Part shown: piece by piece, positions 43,227 to 54,239 of the stretch
Layout of the letters: every line of letters begins with the position of its first letter
How positions within the stretch are numbered: the stretch's first letter is position 1
Assembly: GCA_030704615.1 (NCBI GenBank)
Contig: CM060734.1
Location: 19,220,001 to 19,284,000 of the forward strand
Direction of reading: 5' to 3'
Source of the DNA: Takakia lepidozioides
Lineage: Eukaryota; Streptophyta; Takakiopsida; Takakiales; Takakiaceae
Length of the DNA: 64,000 nt
Made by a program: the position numbers and the translations under genes
Notes under the pieces: generated by a model
What the model saw: the letters and a program-made list of their open reading frames with translations, nothing else
Told to the model about the DNA's origin: nothing
Databases searched by the model: none

Positions 43227-44207
43227 GTTGTGTCTTCCCGGTCAGGCCTGGCGCACCAGGTCCCTACCTTCGTCCTTATGCATTGAATCCATTCTTAGTT
43301 TACTGCTCCAAAGCTATACAAGTTCGCAATTATCACCAGATTTTGAGGGATATCGCTCTAAGTTTCCATGCGAGCGATCTAAGCTCCCAACCCCATTGCT
43401 AGAGCCGAATTTAATGAGGCATCTATCGTTCCAACCTCAATCCAGGTGTTGTTGACTGTTTCACGTTTCACTCACGTCTCTAACATTATACATGTACTTC
43501 GAAAAACCCCTTCAACGTGCAGATAATTGCTTCTAGTGTGGGACCCCAAAACAGTTTTGTGCGCGGAGACTGTGATGGCGCGATTGAGCTCCTTCCAGCA
43601 CATCCTGGGCAATGCGGGGTGTGGAATTGCGCTTCCACTTGGGAAATGCAAAGATCCCTCTGGGAGCTATATGAGCCTTGAGCCACAGCTGCTGGTCCAG
43701 ATCCCAACACAGATTGTCAGCTGACGTTCACACCACTCCGCGTTTCCCACAGACGTCACCACCACTGACTCCGCTCCTGAATTTCTTTGCAGTAGCCAAA
43801 AACCTCAGACTCAATTCTCGCAAACGACAATTCACAGATCCCTACTTTCTCTACATCCAAATCCACGAACCCATCTCCTAAAATCCTACAACCACCACGC
43901 CACCTCTCACACAAACAGAAACAAACCTCCCAGCTCCTCCCCCGCAATCCACGATCCCCTCCAGCAGAACCCACGATCCTGATCACCACATCCCTCCTCC
44001 GTCACTCTACCGATTGCCAACCCCCAAGCACGAGGAGCCCAGCCGCCAGAGGTCAGACATGCCACAGACATGCAGCCGTCATAAAGTTGTAGGAAACCGA
44101 GGGGGCCAGGCCGGCCATCCCCGCTGTCATTTATGCTGGTATGTATCCTATACTAATTTATGTGCACATATGCGTACATATTTGTACTTATGTATAGTTA
44201 TTGCTTT
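43227..44207. other. Upstream region of the SANT gene
   Basis: Probable promoter and 5' leader of the minus-strand SANT gene. Small open frames on both strands (for example 43527-43724 plus) have no recognisable features and are not called as genes. Confidence 0.4.
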
Positions 44208-45265
44208 ACTAGGGTAGCCTGTGCCGTTGGCCCAAGTGTCCAAGTGCAATCCTGTATGTATCCAAGTGGGCTCCTGTGTCCATGCCCAAATGCGACCTCT
44301 AGGGTAGCATGTGCCGTTGGCCCAAGTGTCCAGTGTCATCCAAGTCCAAGTGCAATCTCCTATGTCGAGGCCCAAATGCAACCTCTAGGTAGCCTGTGCC
44401 CTTGGCCCAAGTGTCATCTAAGTCCAAGTGCAATCCCCTATGTATCTAGAGACCCTCATGTTTGGGAGATCTAGGCCTAGGGTAGCATGCGCCATTGGCC
44501 CATGTGTTAATAATTGAAATCTAAGTCCAAGTGCAATCCCCTATGTATTAAGTAGCGTCTTCTATGTCCATGTGCGAAGAATTGAAATCTAAGCCCAAGT
44601 GCAATTTCTTATGTATCCAAGTGGGTCTTCTATGTCGAGGCCCAAGTCTATTCATGCATTCAAGTGCATCTCCCATGTACATGCCCAAGTGTCTAGTGTC
44701 ATCTAAGTCCAAGTGCAATCCCATATCTCATCATTTTTTTTATTTTCAAAGTGCCTACAACCAGATTTGAACAGGAGACCTTTCCCTTGTGTCTCTCCTG
44801 TCGAGGCTCAACCATTCTCCTAGGAATGCCCACTTTGCCATTTTTTCTATTTTTTGTGAATTTCCAGCGACCAAAAGTACTTGGAATTCCACATCTCCCA
44901 CACCGTAGGTCCAAAAATCATGAGACCATGCACCCCGTCGAGGGCTTTCCAACGGTACCAAGCATCAGGGCTAGGGCCTTGCGGTTTGGGACATCTCAGC
45001 GTGACAAAACAAAACAAATGTCTTGCTTGATGGGTTGTATTTGTTTTCAGTTGATACTTTGCTATTTGATAAACTTGTACTTCAAAGATGGCTTTGGAAT
45101 GATACCAGAATTGATATCTCACACCAGCTGGTATTGTGGTCATGATACTCATAGCAGTACCTGACATCCACCATTATATAGACCAGACTCGTATGAAAGT
45201 TTTGTGACACGCCTAGTACCAGGACCAGACTGGTATGTCCTAAACCTGATACCAGAACAGCACTG
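44208..45265. repeat. Dispersed noncoding repeat R2
   Basis: Longer relative of R1 (36107-36925). It has about five tandem-like GGGTAGC(C/A)TGTGCC...GGCCCAAGTGTCC...CCAAGTGCAATCCC units (44210-44720), then the GCGACCAAAAGTACTTGGAATTCC block shared with R1, and a terminal cluster of ATACCAG / CTGGTAT motifs (45100-45260). On the minus strand 44814-44761 has tRNA-like A-box (TGGTTGAGCCTCG) and B-box (GTTCAAATCTGG) spacing. No ORF. Confidence 0.75.
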
Positions 45266-45904
45266 GATTTGACTCTCTTTTTTCACATATTTGGGTTTGT
45301 TGGGCATGCTGTTTGATTGGTGCGCAGGGTCATGTACAATCTGCTGAGAATGCTATGTATGTATCGAAGGCACCATCACTTAAGAAAGGAAGTTTCGTAA
45401 AAGGGATTCAGTGTATTCCAGTTTTTGAAGATTCACCGTCTTTACATCAAGAGGAAAATCATGAGCTAACAAGCTACGAAAATCAAGACAGGGTCCACCA
45501 AATCTGGATGCAAAATCACATTGTTGCATGGATGTCCTTCGAAAAATCTATGTTGGTGCTTGATCTTTCTTTGTTGGGGTCAAAACTCTTGAGCATTTGG
45601 TGTGATAAGACATCGTGGACATGCGCTTGCTTGATGCGCTTGGCTTTGATCCAAGCGGGTTCCTGCCATCCATCCAACCGGAGCTCACCTCAGTCCCGCC
45701 AGAAAGTATGCTCCATGGCAAGGGAACACAAGCTTGTCATAAGGTAACATTGCTGTTACAGCGGTGGTGCGGAATGGGTGGATAGTTGCAAGAGAGAGAG
45801 GGGGAGGTTGTAAGGTAATAGAAAGAAAGGAGTGCAGGCCAAACAGAAGATTGTAGGAAAAGGAAGGTGGTGAATGAGAGGAGACCAGACTGGAGGAGAC
45901 GAAC
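45266..45904. other. Region downstream of the anoctamin exons
   Basis: A plus-strand open frame (45313-45747, 144 codons) shows no domain or biased composition and is not called. The missing terminal exon of the minus-strand anoctamin gene would be expected here but was not recognised. Confidence 0.35.
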
Positions 45905-48900
45905 CTCAGGTACAAACCAAGAAAAGCCAAATTTGGCCAGCAGCAGCAGATGTTCCAGTATCAAGATTGCAGCAAGCCCTGGTTCCATCTTCCAACGCTT
46001 CGCATCATCATACAAGCACACTAGCAGTGCGCAGTTGGTTATAATTGCCACCACCCCTAGATTCTGCACACATTCAGAGTATCATACCTTAAGATCCGCA
46101 AAAGAAAAGTTTTCCTTCTTTGTGAAATACAAATGCTAGCATTGTGTAATCTTCAAACCCAATCAAGTACCCACTCAGCAAGACAGACAGCTGAAGAGAA
46201 AGAGCAAGGGAAATGCATGTGCTTGCACCAACCTGGAAAATTGCAAGCCAAGCACCGATTGTGGCAGCTGTATGGGGGACAGGCCGTCGCATCGTAACCA
46301 AAAGTTTCAAGGAGTCAGACCGTATCTCCACCAAATTATTCTGTCTCCCCATTTGAACCCACTATCTCAATCTCTATTTTCCATTCCCCATGTCTTTGAA
46401 ACACAGACACAGATTTTGGCAGACTTTCAACTAAAAAAGAACAGCTATGTCAAACCAAAGACTTTTCCAGTCCAGATGTCTCTACCAACTCCTATATTCC
46501 ATGTGTTTCATGCCTCCCAAGATTCAGCTGTATAGGAGAGAGGTTGCGTAAGTTACAATCATACTCCACTTCACCAGTGCCAAAGCTGTCAGTATTCTAC
46601 TTTCCATATTGCAACTTCGAAAGTGTAAGCTGGTTGAATATCAGTGGAGCAGTCTAAAATGCATCTGTCTTGTTCATGCCAATATTGAGAGGAAAAAGAT
46701 TTCTCACAATGAGAGCGAATGCTGCGACAAGGGGGAATGCGCTAGCAAACATGGTAACCATGCCGAATTGCACTGCCAGTTCCAGAAAGTCTGCTTCCAC
46801 CACACACCCAAATGCCAAAGATGTTTCTAATGAAACTCAAAGAGCTTATGGGATAAAAGAGAGCAGAACACAAAAAAAGGTAATGTCCCTGGCAACAAGT
46901 CAAACAATAAGAAATAACTTCAGATGCCCACAGCCGAAGTGGCTAGCCATGCAAGTAATCTGCCAGGCATTTCGTATCCTCAAAGCTGAAAGCCTCTAAA
47001 AAGAGTGGGAAACAGAAAAAGAAACAAACAAACTTCATAGCTTCCACAGAAAGAGTCTTACCATCAAAAAGACCATCCTCAAGTTCGCTGGTGATGCTGG
47101 CCTTATATGCGGGCTTCAGATACTCCTTTTCCACCCATGAAGCTTGTGATTCACTCACCTTCTCTCTATCTGTCTTCTTGTGCTCTTGATCCGCCCTGGT
47201 TAGCAAAACGTACAAGGCACTGACACTTCATCAGAATCAGCAGCTCTATATGCCTGGAGATCATGACTACCCCCTAAAAACCTGCTTCCACTATAACACA
47301 TTTAGGAGAGGTGACATGATTAGGAGGAGAATTTTACTGGAATGCTTTATACTTGGCGTAGCGGTATGTCAGATATGGCACCAAGTTCTGGGCAACATTG
47401 CTGATTAACTGCACAGGTGGAAACAATTGTCAGGTCAAGAACCCTTTTCTGCCCAAATCCAAGACAAATGAAGTCATGTGTGAGCATGCAGCCACTTATC
47501 CATAGAAAACTCAAACAAAAAGGTCCTACTTATCGCAACCCACTTTTGAAGATTCTGGAGCAGAACATCACCTGAGACACTATCAAACGTTGTGCCAGCA
47601 TCTGGCGGACCTCATCGAAGTCCTGATGGAAAAAAGCTTGATAAAATAGGCCTATGTACGACTGCATGAAGTAGATTCCAAAGACCTGCCAAATACAGAA
47701 GTTTCCTTCAACACTTGCTGTGTTTACTTTTCAGGGAAAAAGTCTAGGGCGAAATATAGACTTTGTTTATGTCCTCTTAATATTTGAAGTCAAGAAATGC
47801 AGGAGATGTGAAGATTGTAGACTAATTAATTCTATATGTATTTTCATAAACTTTTGCCTGCTACTATGTCCAAAGGCCAAGTCCACCATATTGACATAGC
47901 CCAAGCAAATGCATTCAACACGTTCTTGGTCTTGGGAAGGAGGGTTAACGTGTAGGACATTTATGGCAGCTGAGAGTGCATCTGCAAAACCCCTCTAAGT
48001 AATTCTTTATCGTCCATTGCGCAAGACTGCTAGTTCAGCCTGCACTAAGATATGCACAAATCTGGTAAAACAGGACTCTTAGTTACCTTGTAGATAATGC
48101 TATCAGCAGCTGCCTCATAACTGTAATTTTGCGTCTTTGTAAGCTTGAGTGCAACTTGTCCCCCCTTTTTTGTGAAGTATTGAATTGACATTATGTATAT
48201 TCCTGTGAGCGTGAACCTGAAGATATGGAGAAAGGCAAAGCCTTCATCTTAGTCCTCTGTAGAAAACGAACCAAAGACATGAAAAGATTACATAGATGGA
48301 TATGGAGACTTACTTAAGAATGCTGTAAGAAGCAATGCGATTTAGGTGAGCATATAGGAGCTCAAATGGAAGCTGTAGACACAGGATAGCACTGATCACA
48401 ATAGCATTGTTTCTTAGAGATATGAGCCGGCTCAACCATTCCTCTTTTTCCAGCACTCGGTTCTCCTGCTTTGACACATTAGCTTGCACCAACTGTGTTT
48501 CACTCAATATGCCTCTGAACAAAGAATCCTGTTGCTCCGGGCTTGGGGATTTAACTCCAGCTAGTCCCTTATCATGCTCATTGCTTATCCCCCATCTACA
48601 CAAAGACATCAAATCAACACCTCCAGTTTCTTGTACACTTGTTTGTACTTCTGTCAGATTATAAATTTACTCCACAGGCAACCAGTCTTTTCCTTATCTG
48701 TTTCACCCCATCACCTCTCTCCTGCTCCAAATCCCCTAAGGATCTACAATATTTGGTGCTGCCTTCCTACTTTCATGTGCAAAATATAATTTTTGACACC
48801 AAAACTGAAAACACTTCACCATACACCTATGTATTATATACCTCAGAGGATCCAAAACATGAAGGTTACAATGCTCATTGGAAGATCATTCAACAAGATT

Positions 48901-51403
48901 ACAGCAATGTGTAATATGCACTCAAATTTGGTGCCTCAGGTAGTGTTGAGGTGCATACCTGGTCAATATTTCGGCATTAGACCGTCGCCAAAACTGCAGG
49001 AAAAGTACTGCCCAGACCACAACCACCATGGAGTACATAGTGGGCACTGCTGGCTCCCATTTTCTGCAAGTGTCCATGTCTCAACATCAACAAGAGCACA
49101 ACATTACAGAACCAGTGAATTGCCATGCCATACTCAAGATTCACGGTGTTTTGAATGCTGCTGTCTGCACTTCTCAGCTACTTAAACGGTGGGAAATAAG
49201 AAAGAGGAATGAAAAACTGGATGTACCCCATGTCTTTCTTATAGAAATAAATGCCCAAGATAGCTGGGAACAGAAGCCAGCGTGTGTACATTCCCAAAAA
49301 AGCAAAATAGATGGCCACCTGTGACAGGCACAACAATTAGAGTCAGTAATGTTCAATACAAAATCCCAGTTGCCTCATTCACTCTGTAGCTCCACAAAGG
49401 ACCATGAGATTCATACTCCCAAAAACTCAGACAACTACAACTCCAGTTCTGCAGTTGATTGACACACGAAAATTGCAATGTTACCTTTGGACCAAAGTAA
49501 GCGTATATAGCATCAAGAGGCTGAGAAGTAAACCCTATCCAGTTAAAGGACCAGTGCTCCAGTAGCCATTTGCGTTGTTGCTCTTCTGCACAACCAGAAA
49601 AACACAACAATCCATCAACAATCAGAAACCCCTTGCAGGAAAATTTTCAGCACAAAATTTTACAAACAGCTAGAACTATGGGAAATTCTCTTTGTGTGCA
49701 GGCAATTGTGTCTACTGCAGCACAGAAGCCGAGGAAAGAGGAGGAAAATACTGAAGACTGAAGGAGGAGGAGGAGGAGGTTGGGAGCTTTACGGTGGAGG
49801 GGGAACACTTCCTTGACGACTCCTGCTTCCTTCAACTGCTTCATCAAAGACTGTCCTAATTTCACTTCCAAATCTCCTTTTCCCGGAACTAGCAATTTTA
49901 TTCCCGTGTCACTGTGACCTTCCTGACATCATGTCATCCATCCAAATGGTGGTGATTTTGGTAACCTTTTGTATATTTGGTAGCTAATGTTAGCGGCGTG
50001 ATTGAATCCAAGAGTTCAAAAGTTTGAACAAAATCTTTAAGATTCTCGAATTTATAAAAACCCATCAAGCATGGAAAAGCGCAGGCACATCGTTTGTCAG
50101 TGGTTTCAACCGGACCATAACAATTTTCACGAAAGAAGTAGAAAAGGGGAGTTGTTGAAGTCTATTACATGGTAGAAATATAACAGTACAGGTATGACCA
50201 GCTTCCAGTTGTGGTACTAGAATGCAACATATTACAACCATAAATAGGATCCCAGCCTCAGAAGAAATTTAGTTCTAGGATGGTGCATAAAAGTGCTGAG
50301 TATACACAACTCACCGCAGTGTTGATCAAAGTCATGAGACACTGATGGCGTTCTGTCCAACTGAAGAGAGCGTCTCCCATAGGCTGGCGAGTAAATGCAT
50401 CACTTCGCTCCCAATCAAATACAACGTTGAGTCCTGCAGGCATCACAAAAGTTTAAATGCAACTAGATTCTTTTGGAAAGCTTAAACCCATGTTGAACAC
50501 AGATTTGTCAGCCAGCAATATCAAAAACAAATTCCCTTGTGCTCATACAAAGGTTAAGCAATACATTTACAATACAGTATAAACTGTGCAGCTCATTTAT
50601 TGGAGGTTCTTGGTGCTGATTTTTCCCAGGTGGGAACAAACACAGCAGCATCTCTCACTAATATACTAAGCAAGTGCATCAGGATGGCCTCTGATTAGGT
50701 GAGGATGCCGACCGATGTGAGTGGGTTTCCTGATCTTCAGTTTCTCTGCAGCACGACCAATCACTTCAAGAGGTGCTCCAACCTGTACATTCAGATCCAG
50801 CCCAAGCTTTCTGATGTGACTATATCTTCTCTCTCTTCTATGACCAAACCGTCTACTTGACATTGCTATGCAACATATGAAGTTGTAATGGTCCACCTAT
50901 ACTGCATGACAGTACATACAATGTTGTTTCTAATTCTGGAAATGCATTCCTGTACCTTAAGAAAGAGGTGTGAATCAAGCCCATCAACTTTTTTTACGAT
51001 CAGGCCTACTGCTGTTAATGTTTGGCATAGGTAGTCCACTGCATCCTGATCTGATGACTGGTCGAGTTCCTGCCAAATTGTTGAATTCAGTAACCGACTG
51101 TGCAACACCCAAGAGTTACTGATGACGCACCACAAAAACTAAAAGTGGATCTATAGGAAATATAACAAATCTTTGAAGTAAACTAGCAAGCACTGGCTTG
51201 TAAACGCACAACTGACCAGGGGCTTTGCAGCCACTACTACCTCAAAAAAGATTAACATGATTGCCTGGGAATGCAGCAAAGTTTACTGAAGGAATACTCA
51301 CTGGTGTGTTATGCTTAGGTGCATTACACACAATTACTATTTCATACGGAGGCTCGGGGGACTTTCTTGCAGTTGGATCATGTTCTCGTTTTGACTCCTC
51401 CAT
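45905..51403 (-). CDS. Anoctamin/TMEM16-like membrane protein, 16 exons assigned
   Basis: TMEM16 proteins are calcium-dependent anion channels or lipid scramblases; the plant member (At1g73020-like) is poorly studied. Exons: 51403-51302, 51069-50956, 50782-50713, 50433-50315, 49922-49793, 49585-49485, 49318-49227, 49063-48959, 48595-48314, 48216-48087, 47685-47572, 47408-47338, 47195-47062, 46790-46708, 46340-46233, 46063-45905. All phases agree, giving 638 codons. The N-terminal cytosolic domain has [44 protein letters not shown] and VVKEVFPLH. Membrane segments: [91 protein letters not shown], and the last near [18 protein letters not shown]. The conserved late block is [19 protein letters not shown] and [19 protein letters not shown]. 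The exon 16 donor is GAG-GTTCGT; no terminal exon was found, so about 25-30 residues seem missing. Confidence 0.92.
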
Positions 51404-52621
51404 TCCTTGGCACTCGACTTTCTGGCTCTGCCGCTTGAGTAGCCAGTACTATAGACAGAAACAGCATGCGGCAGTCAATATCAATAGGTATTGAAGGATT
51501 TGTCTGAAATTGCACTCGTATATTTGACAGGATGCAATAAAGAGTGTCATCATCATTTTCTCTCTTTCCTGCTCCCTCCCTCCTCAGTCCATGTTATACA
51601 CAGGTGTTACGCTTGGACCAAAAGTGATCATAGACTCCACTCCTCAAATTATCGAATACAATAGATTCTAAACATCATCCCTCGCCATAGTTGTATATGA
51701 CCGTGGCTCAAGTAACTATCTGGGCAGCGATTACCAGTACTAGATGTGCCATGAAGCATCACTGTAGAAGTGCTCGAACCTTCCTGGTACAATGTGAATG
51801 CGACAAGCTACCTGACATTCCAATTTCTTGCAAGGCTGAAAATTGGCTGTCTTTTGCTTGAGGTACCTATTGACTTCGGCATTTTAGTGGCAGTCTGGAC
51901 TCTGCTAATCCACTATATCACTAACCTCATCAACTTCTTAATAAGTCGAAGACAACCCTCAGAATTGAAGACAATCTCAAGCTCGAAAGCTAGCCCAATG
52001 CAAACACGAGGGGTGAGCACTAAAGTATCATCTTCCATACCTTTGTGCAACTGCGGCTTGCTTTCTGTGCTGCAACCGCTACAAGGAGTAAAGGCCGAAA
52101 AACGTGCCGAAAAAAGGGATAGGAAGAAGAGTGGGATTGAACACGACCCACAGAAAATGTCGCAGTTATAGTATGAAGGTCTAGCAAACAGGCGAGCCCA
52201 AGGTGATTGGAAGACTGCAAGCCAGCAGCTTGCGCCATAGCTGAGTCTCCCAAGCCAAGTGTCCCACCCATTCTCCACGTGTCTTCCGCCACATGGACAA
52301 GCCAATTCTCGCCGCGTTGCACAGACGAAGGACAGGTGGCACCGACCCTTTTGCCAACTATAACCCAAGGATCACAGACAAGAAGACCCCAAATGAAAGA
52401 AAGCCCAGGCTCCAGACCAAGTCCTTTTGGTGCATGAGTAAACCCTAAACAATGTTTCATCCCCACTCTCACAGTGGTGTCATCTACTTAGCTTTCTCTA
52501 AGGGGGGTTGGTGTCATATGAGTACAGTGTGAGCAGGATTGGCCATGGCTGAGATTCTTTCAATCGGACGGCTCAAAAAGAGAAGGAAGCTTACAAATCG
52601 AGTCTCCGCAGAACCTTACAC
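51404..52621. other. Upstream region of the anoctamin gene
   Basis: Probable promoter and 5' leader. Overlapping minus-strand frames at 51913-52472 are up to about 150 codons but show no recognisable domain. Confidence 0.4.
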
Positions 52622-53436
52622 TTAACCCTTAAAGGACGAGCTATTTTTTGGTGGGCCCACTAAAAAAGAGTATATACACTTATGGATGGGGGTGTAACTT
52701 CTTACCCCCAATGATCCAGGGGGATGAACCTTACACTTATGTGCATATCTACTATGTACACATCCTGTAAAAAATGTAGGCGAATTGACCATCGCATTTG
52801 GGAGATTATAACAAAATAATATGCCCCAATTTGTAAGTGTATTCAAAAATTGCATGCAAAAAATTGTTTGACCATAAAATTACAGTATCGAGTTGAATCT
52901 TCCTAGACAAAGGCCCTCCATAATCTGATTATATGGCACCTAAACCACTGCCTCCCACAAAAATCAGACCAAAAATCCAAAAATTCAGATAGGCTGCTTT
53001 GTATGTGAAATCTAGGGGGGTAAATTGTCTTGTTTTGGCTTCTTTCACAATTACACCCATGAGATGATATTTGTTTTCCAATTCCTCTGGTAAGTAAGTG
53101 CCCAGTAACATTTCATAGTGCCCTGTCCAAAAATTTTGGGATTATGATAAATTTTCAGCCATAGATGTTATTTTGAAGATTGCCCATTTGGCTGCCACGT
53201 AGGCAGGTCAATGGTGCTCTAACACTGGATTTTCTGACCCCTTGGCACTTTGAAAAATTCTAGGGAGCATAGCCTTTATGATTATTTGGCGCTGTAAATT
53301 CCCACACATGCTCCTCTCTGACATCCACAATTTATCTTTAGAGTTCACTTCCATCCACTATCATCCACTATCAAACTGGAGCGTGGCAAAAAACTGACGC
53401 GACCTGATTCGGGTCGCGTCGTCCTTTAGGGGTTAA
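52622..53436. mobile_element. piggyBac-like MITE with TTAA flanks
   Basis: TTAA at 52622-52625 and 53433-53436 flank an 807-base body whose ends are imperfect inverted repeats: CCCTTAAAGGACGAG on the left and, reverse-complemented, CCCCTAAAGGACGAC on the right (two mismatches in 15). TTAA duplication plus CCC-starting termini is the piggyBac hallmark. No transposase frame is inside, so it is nonautonomous. A perfect 9-bp stem GACGCGACC / GGTCGCGTC with a 7-base loop (53396-53420) adjoins the right terminus. Confidence 0.8.
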
Positions 53437-54239
53437 GGTGCCCCATTGCATGCGTCCACTCCCCACTCACTAGAACTTTATTAATACTTAAGCATATGCA
53501 CATTACTTTGAACAGAGGTATACCTAACATCCAGCTTGATATTTCATCCCTAGAAAATGCTTGGGACTCGAGTCCACGTATACATCTTTTGAACCCTAAT
53601 GATAGGATCCGAAAACAAACCACGCTTAAACTCTTCAAGCAATACAATAAATCAACAATTTTGCAACTCACATATGCAAATGGCACCACGCTCATTAACC
53701 CACGTGCATTCCATCTGCGGTACCCTAAACCACCGACGCGCTCCCAATATATCCATTTGACCCACCTTCAAACACTCCTATGCTATCCCACACCCGCATG
53801 CCTACAAATTATAATAAGTCGCCTCACCACGCAATATACAAATGGTAACGCAATATCACCAACAACCCACTACTCAGTACTTATCACACATCCATAACCA
53901 TCAAGTTGCGGAACTGCAACCCTTAGACAACCGCTTCATCAGCCCACCCAGAAGTATACCAAACTTACATATTTATTTAACTGAATGTGATCCAAATAAA
54001 GATGTTATGTCAATCCACCCTCACATCTACACAAACAATATGTCGTGCGCATACGTATCGCTACACAACTACATCGCTGTCCAAACCACACCACACATAT
54101 ATGCACAATAAAGTAGTCTGCCACAATAGATAAGAAAGCTAAAAGACACATTGTTCACACAAGAAACAACATGAATCCAACAACATCACTCTTTAAAAAA
54201 ACCGGAATACGTGCATTTCGGAAGTCCCGATCAACTCTT
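53437..54239. other. G-poor, A/C-rich segment
   Basis: From about 53560 to 54200 the plus strand is strongly depleted of G and rich in A and C (many CACA, ACCA and CCCA runs), unlike its neighbours. Small plus-strand frames (53496-53897, 53842-54111) have the resulting Pro/Thr/His/Ile-rich composition and are not called. It adjoins the 3' end of D2 and might be part of that element. Confidence 0.5.

Noticed and set aside
45313-45747. Plus-strand 144-codon ORF
   Set aside because: No recognisable domain, no codon or composition signal, and it lies antisense to the expected anoctamin 3' end.
51913-52472. Minus-strand frames of about 150 codons upstream of the anoctamin start
   Set aside because: Two overlapping frames, no domain, and the anoctamin N-terminus is already accounted for at 51403. 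Probably leader or promoter.
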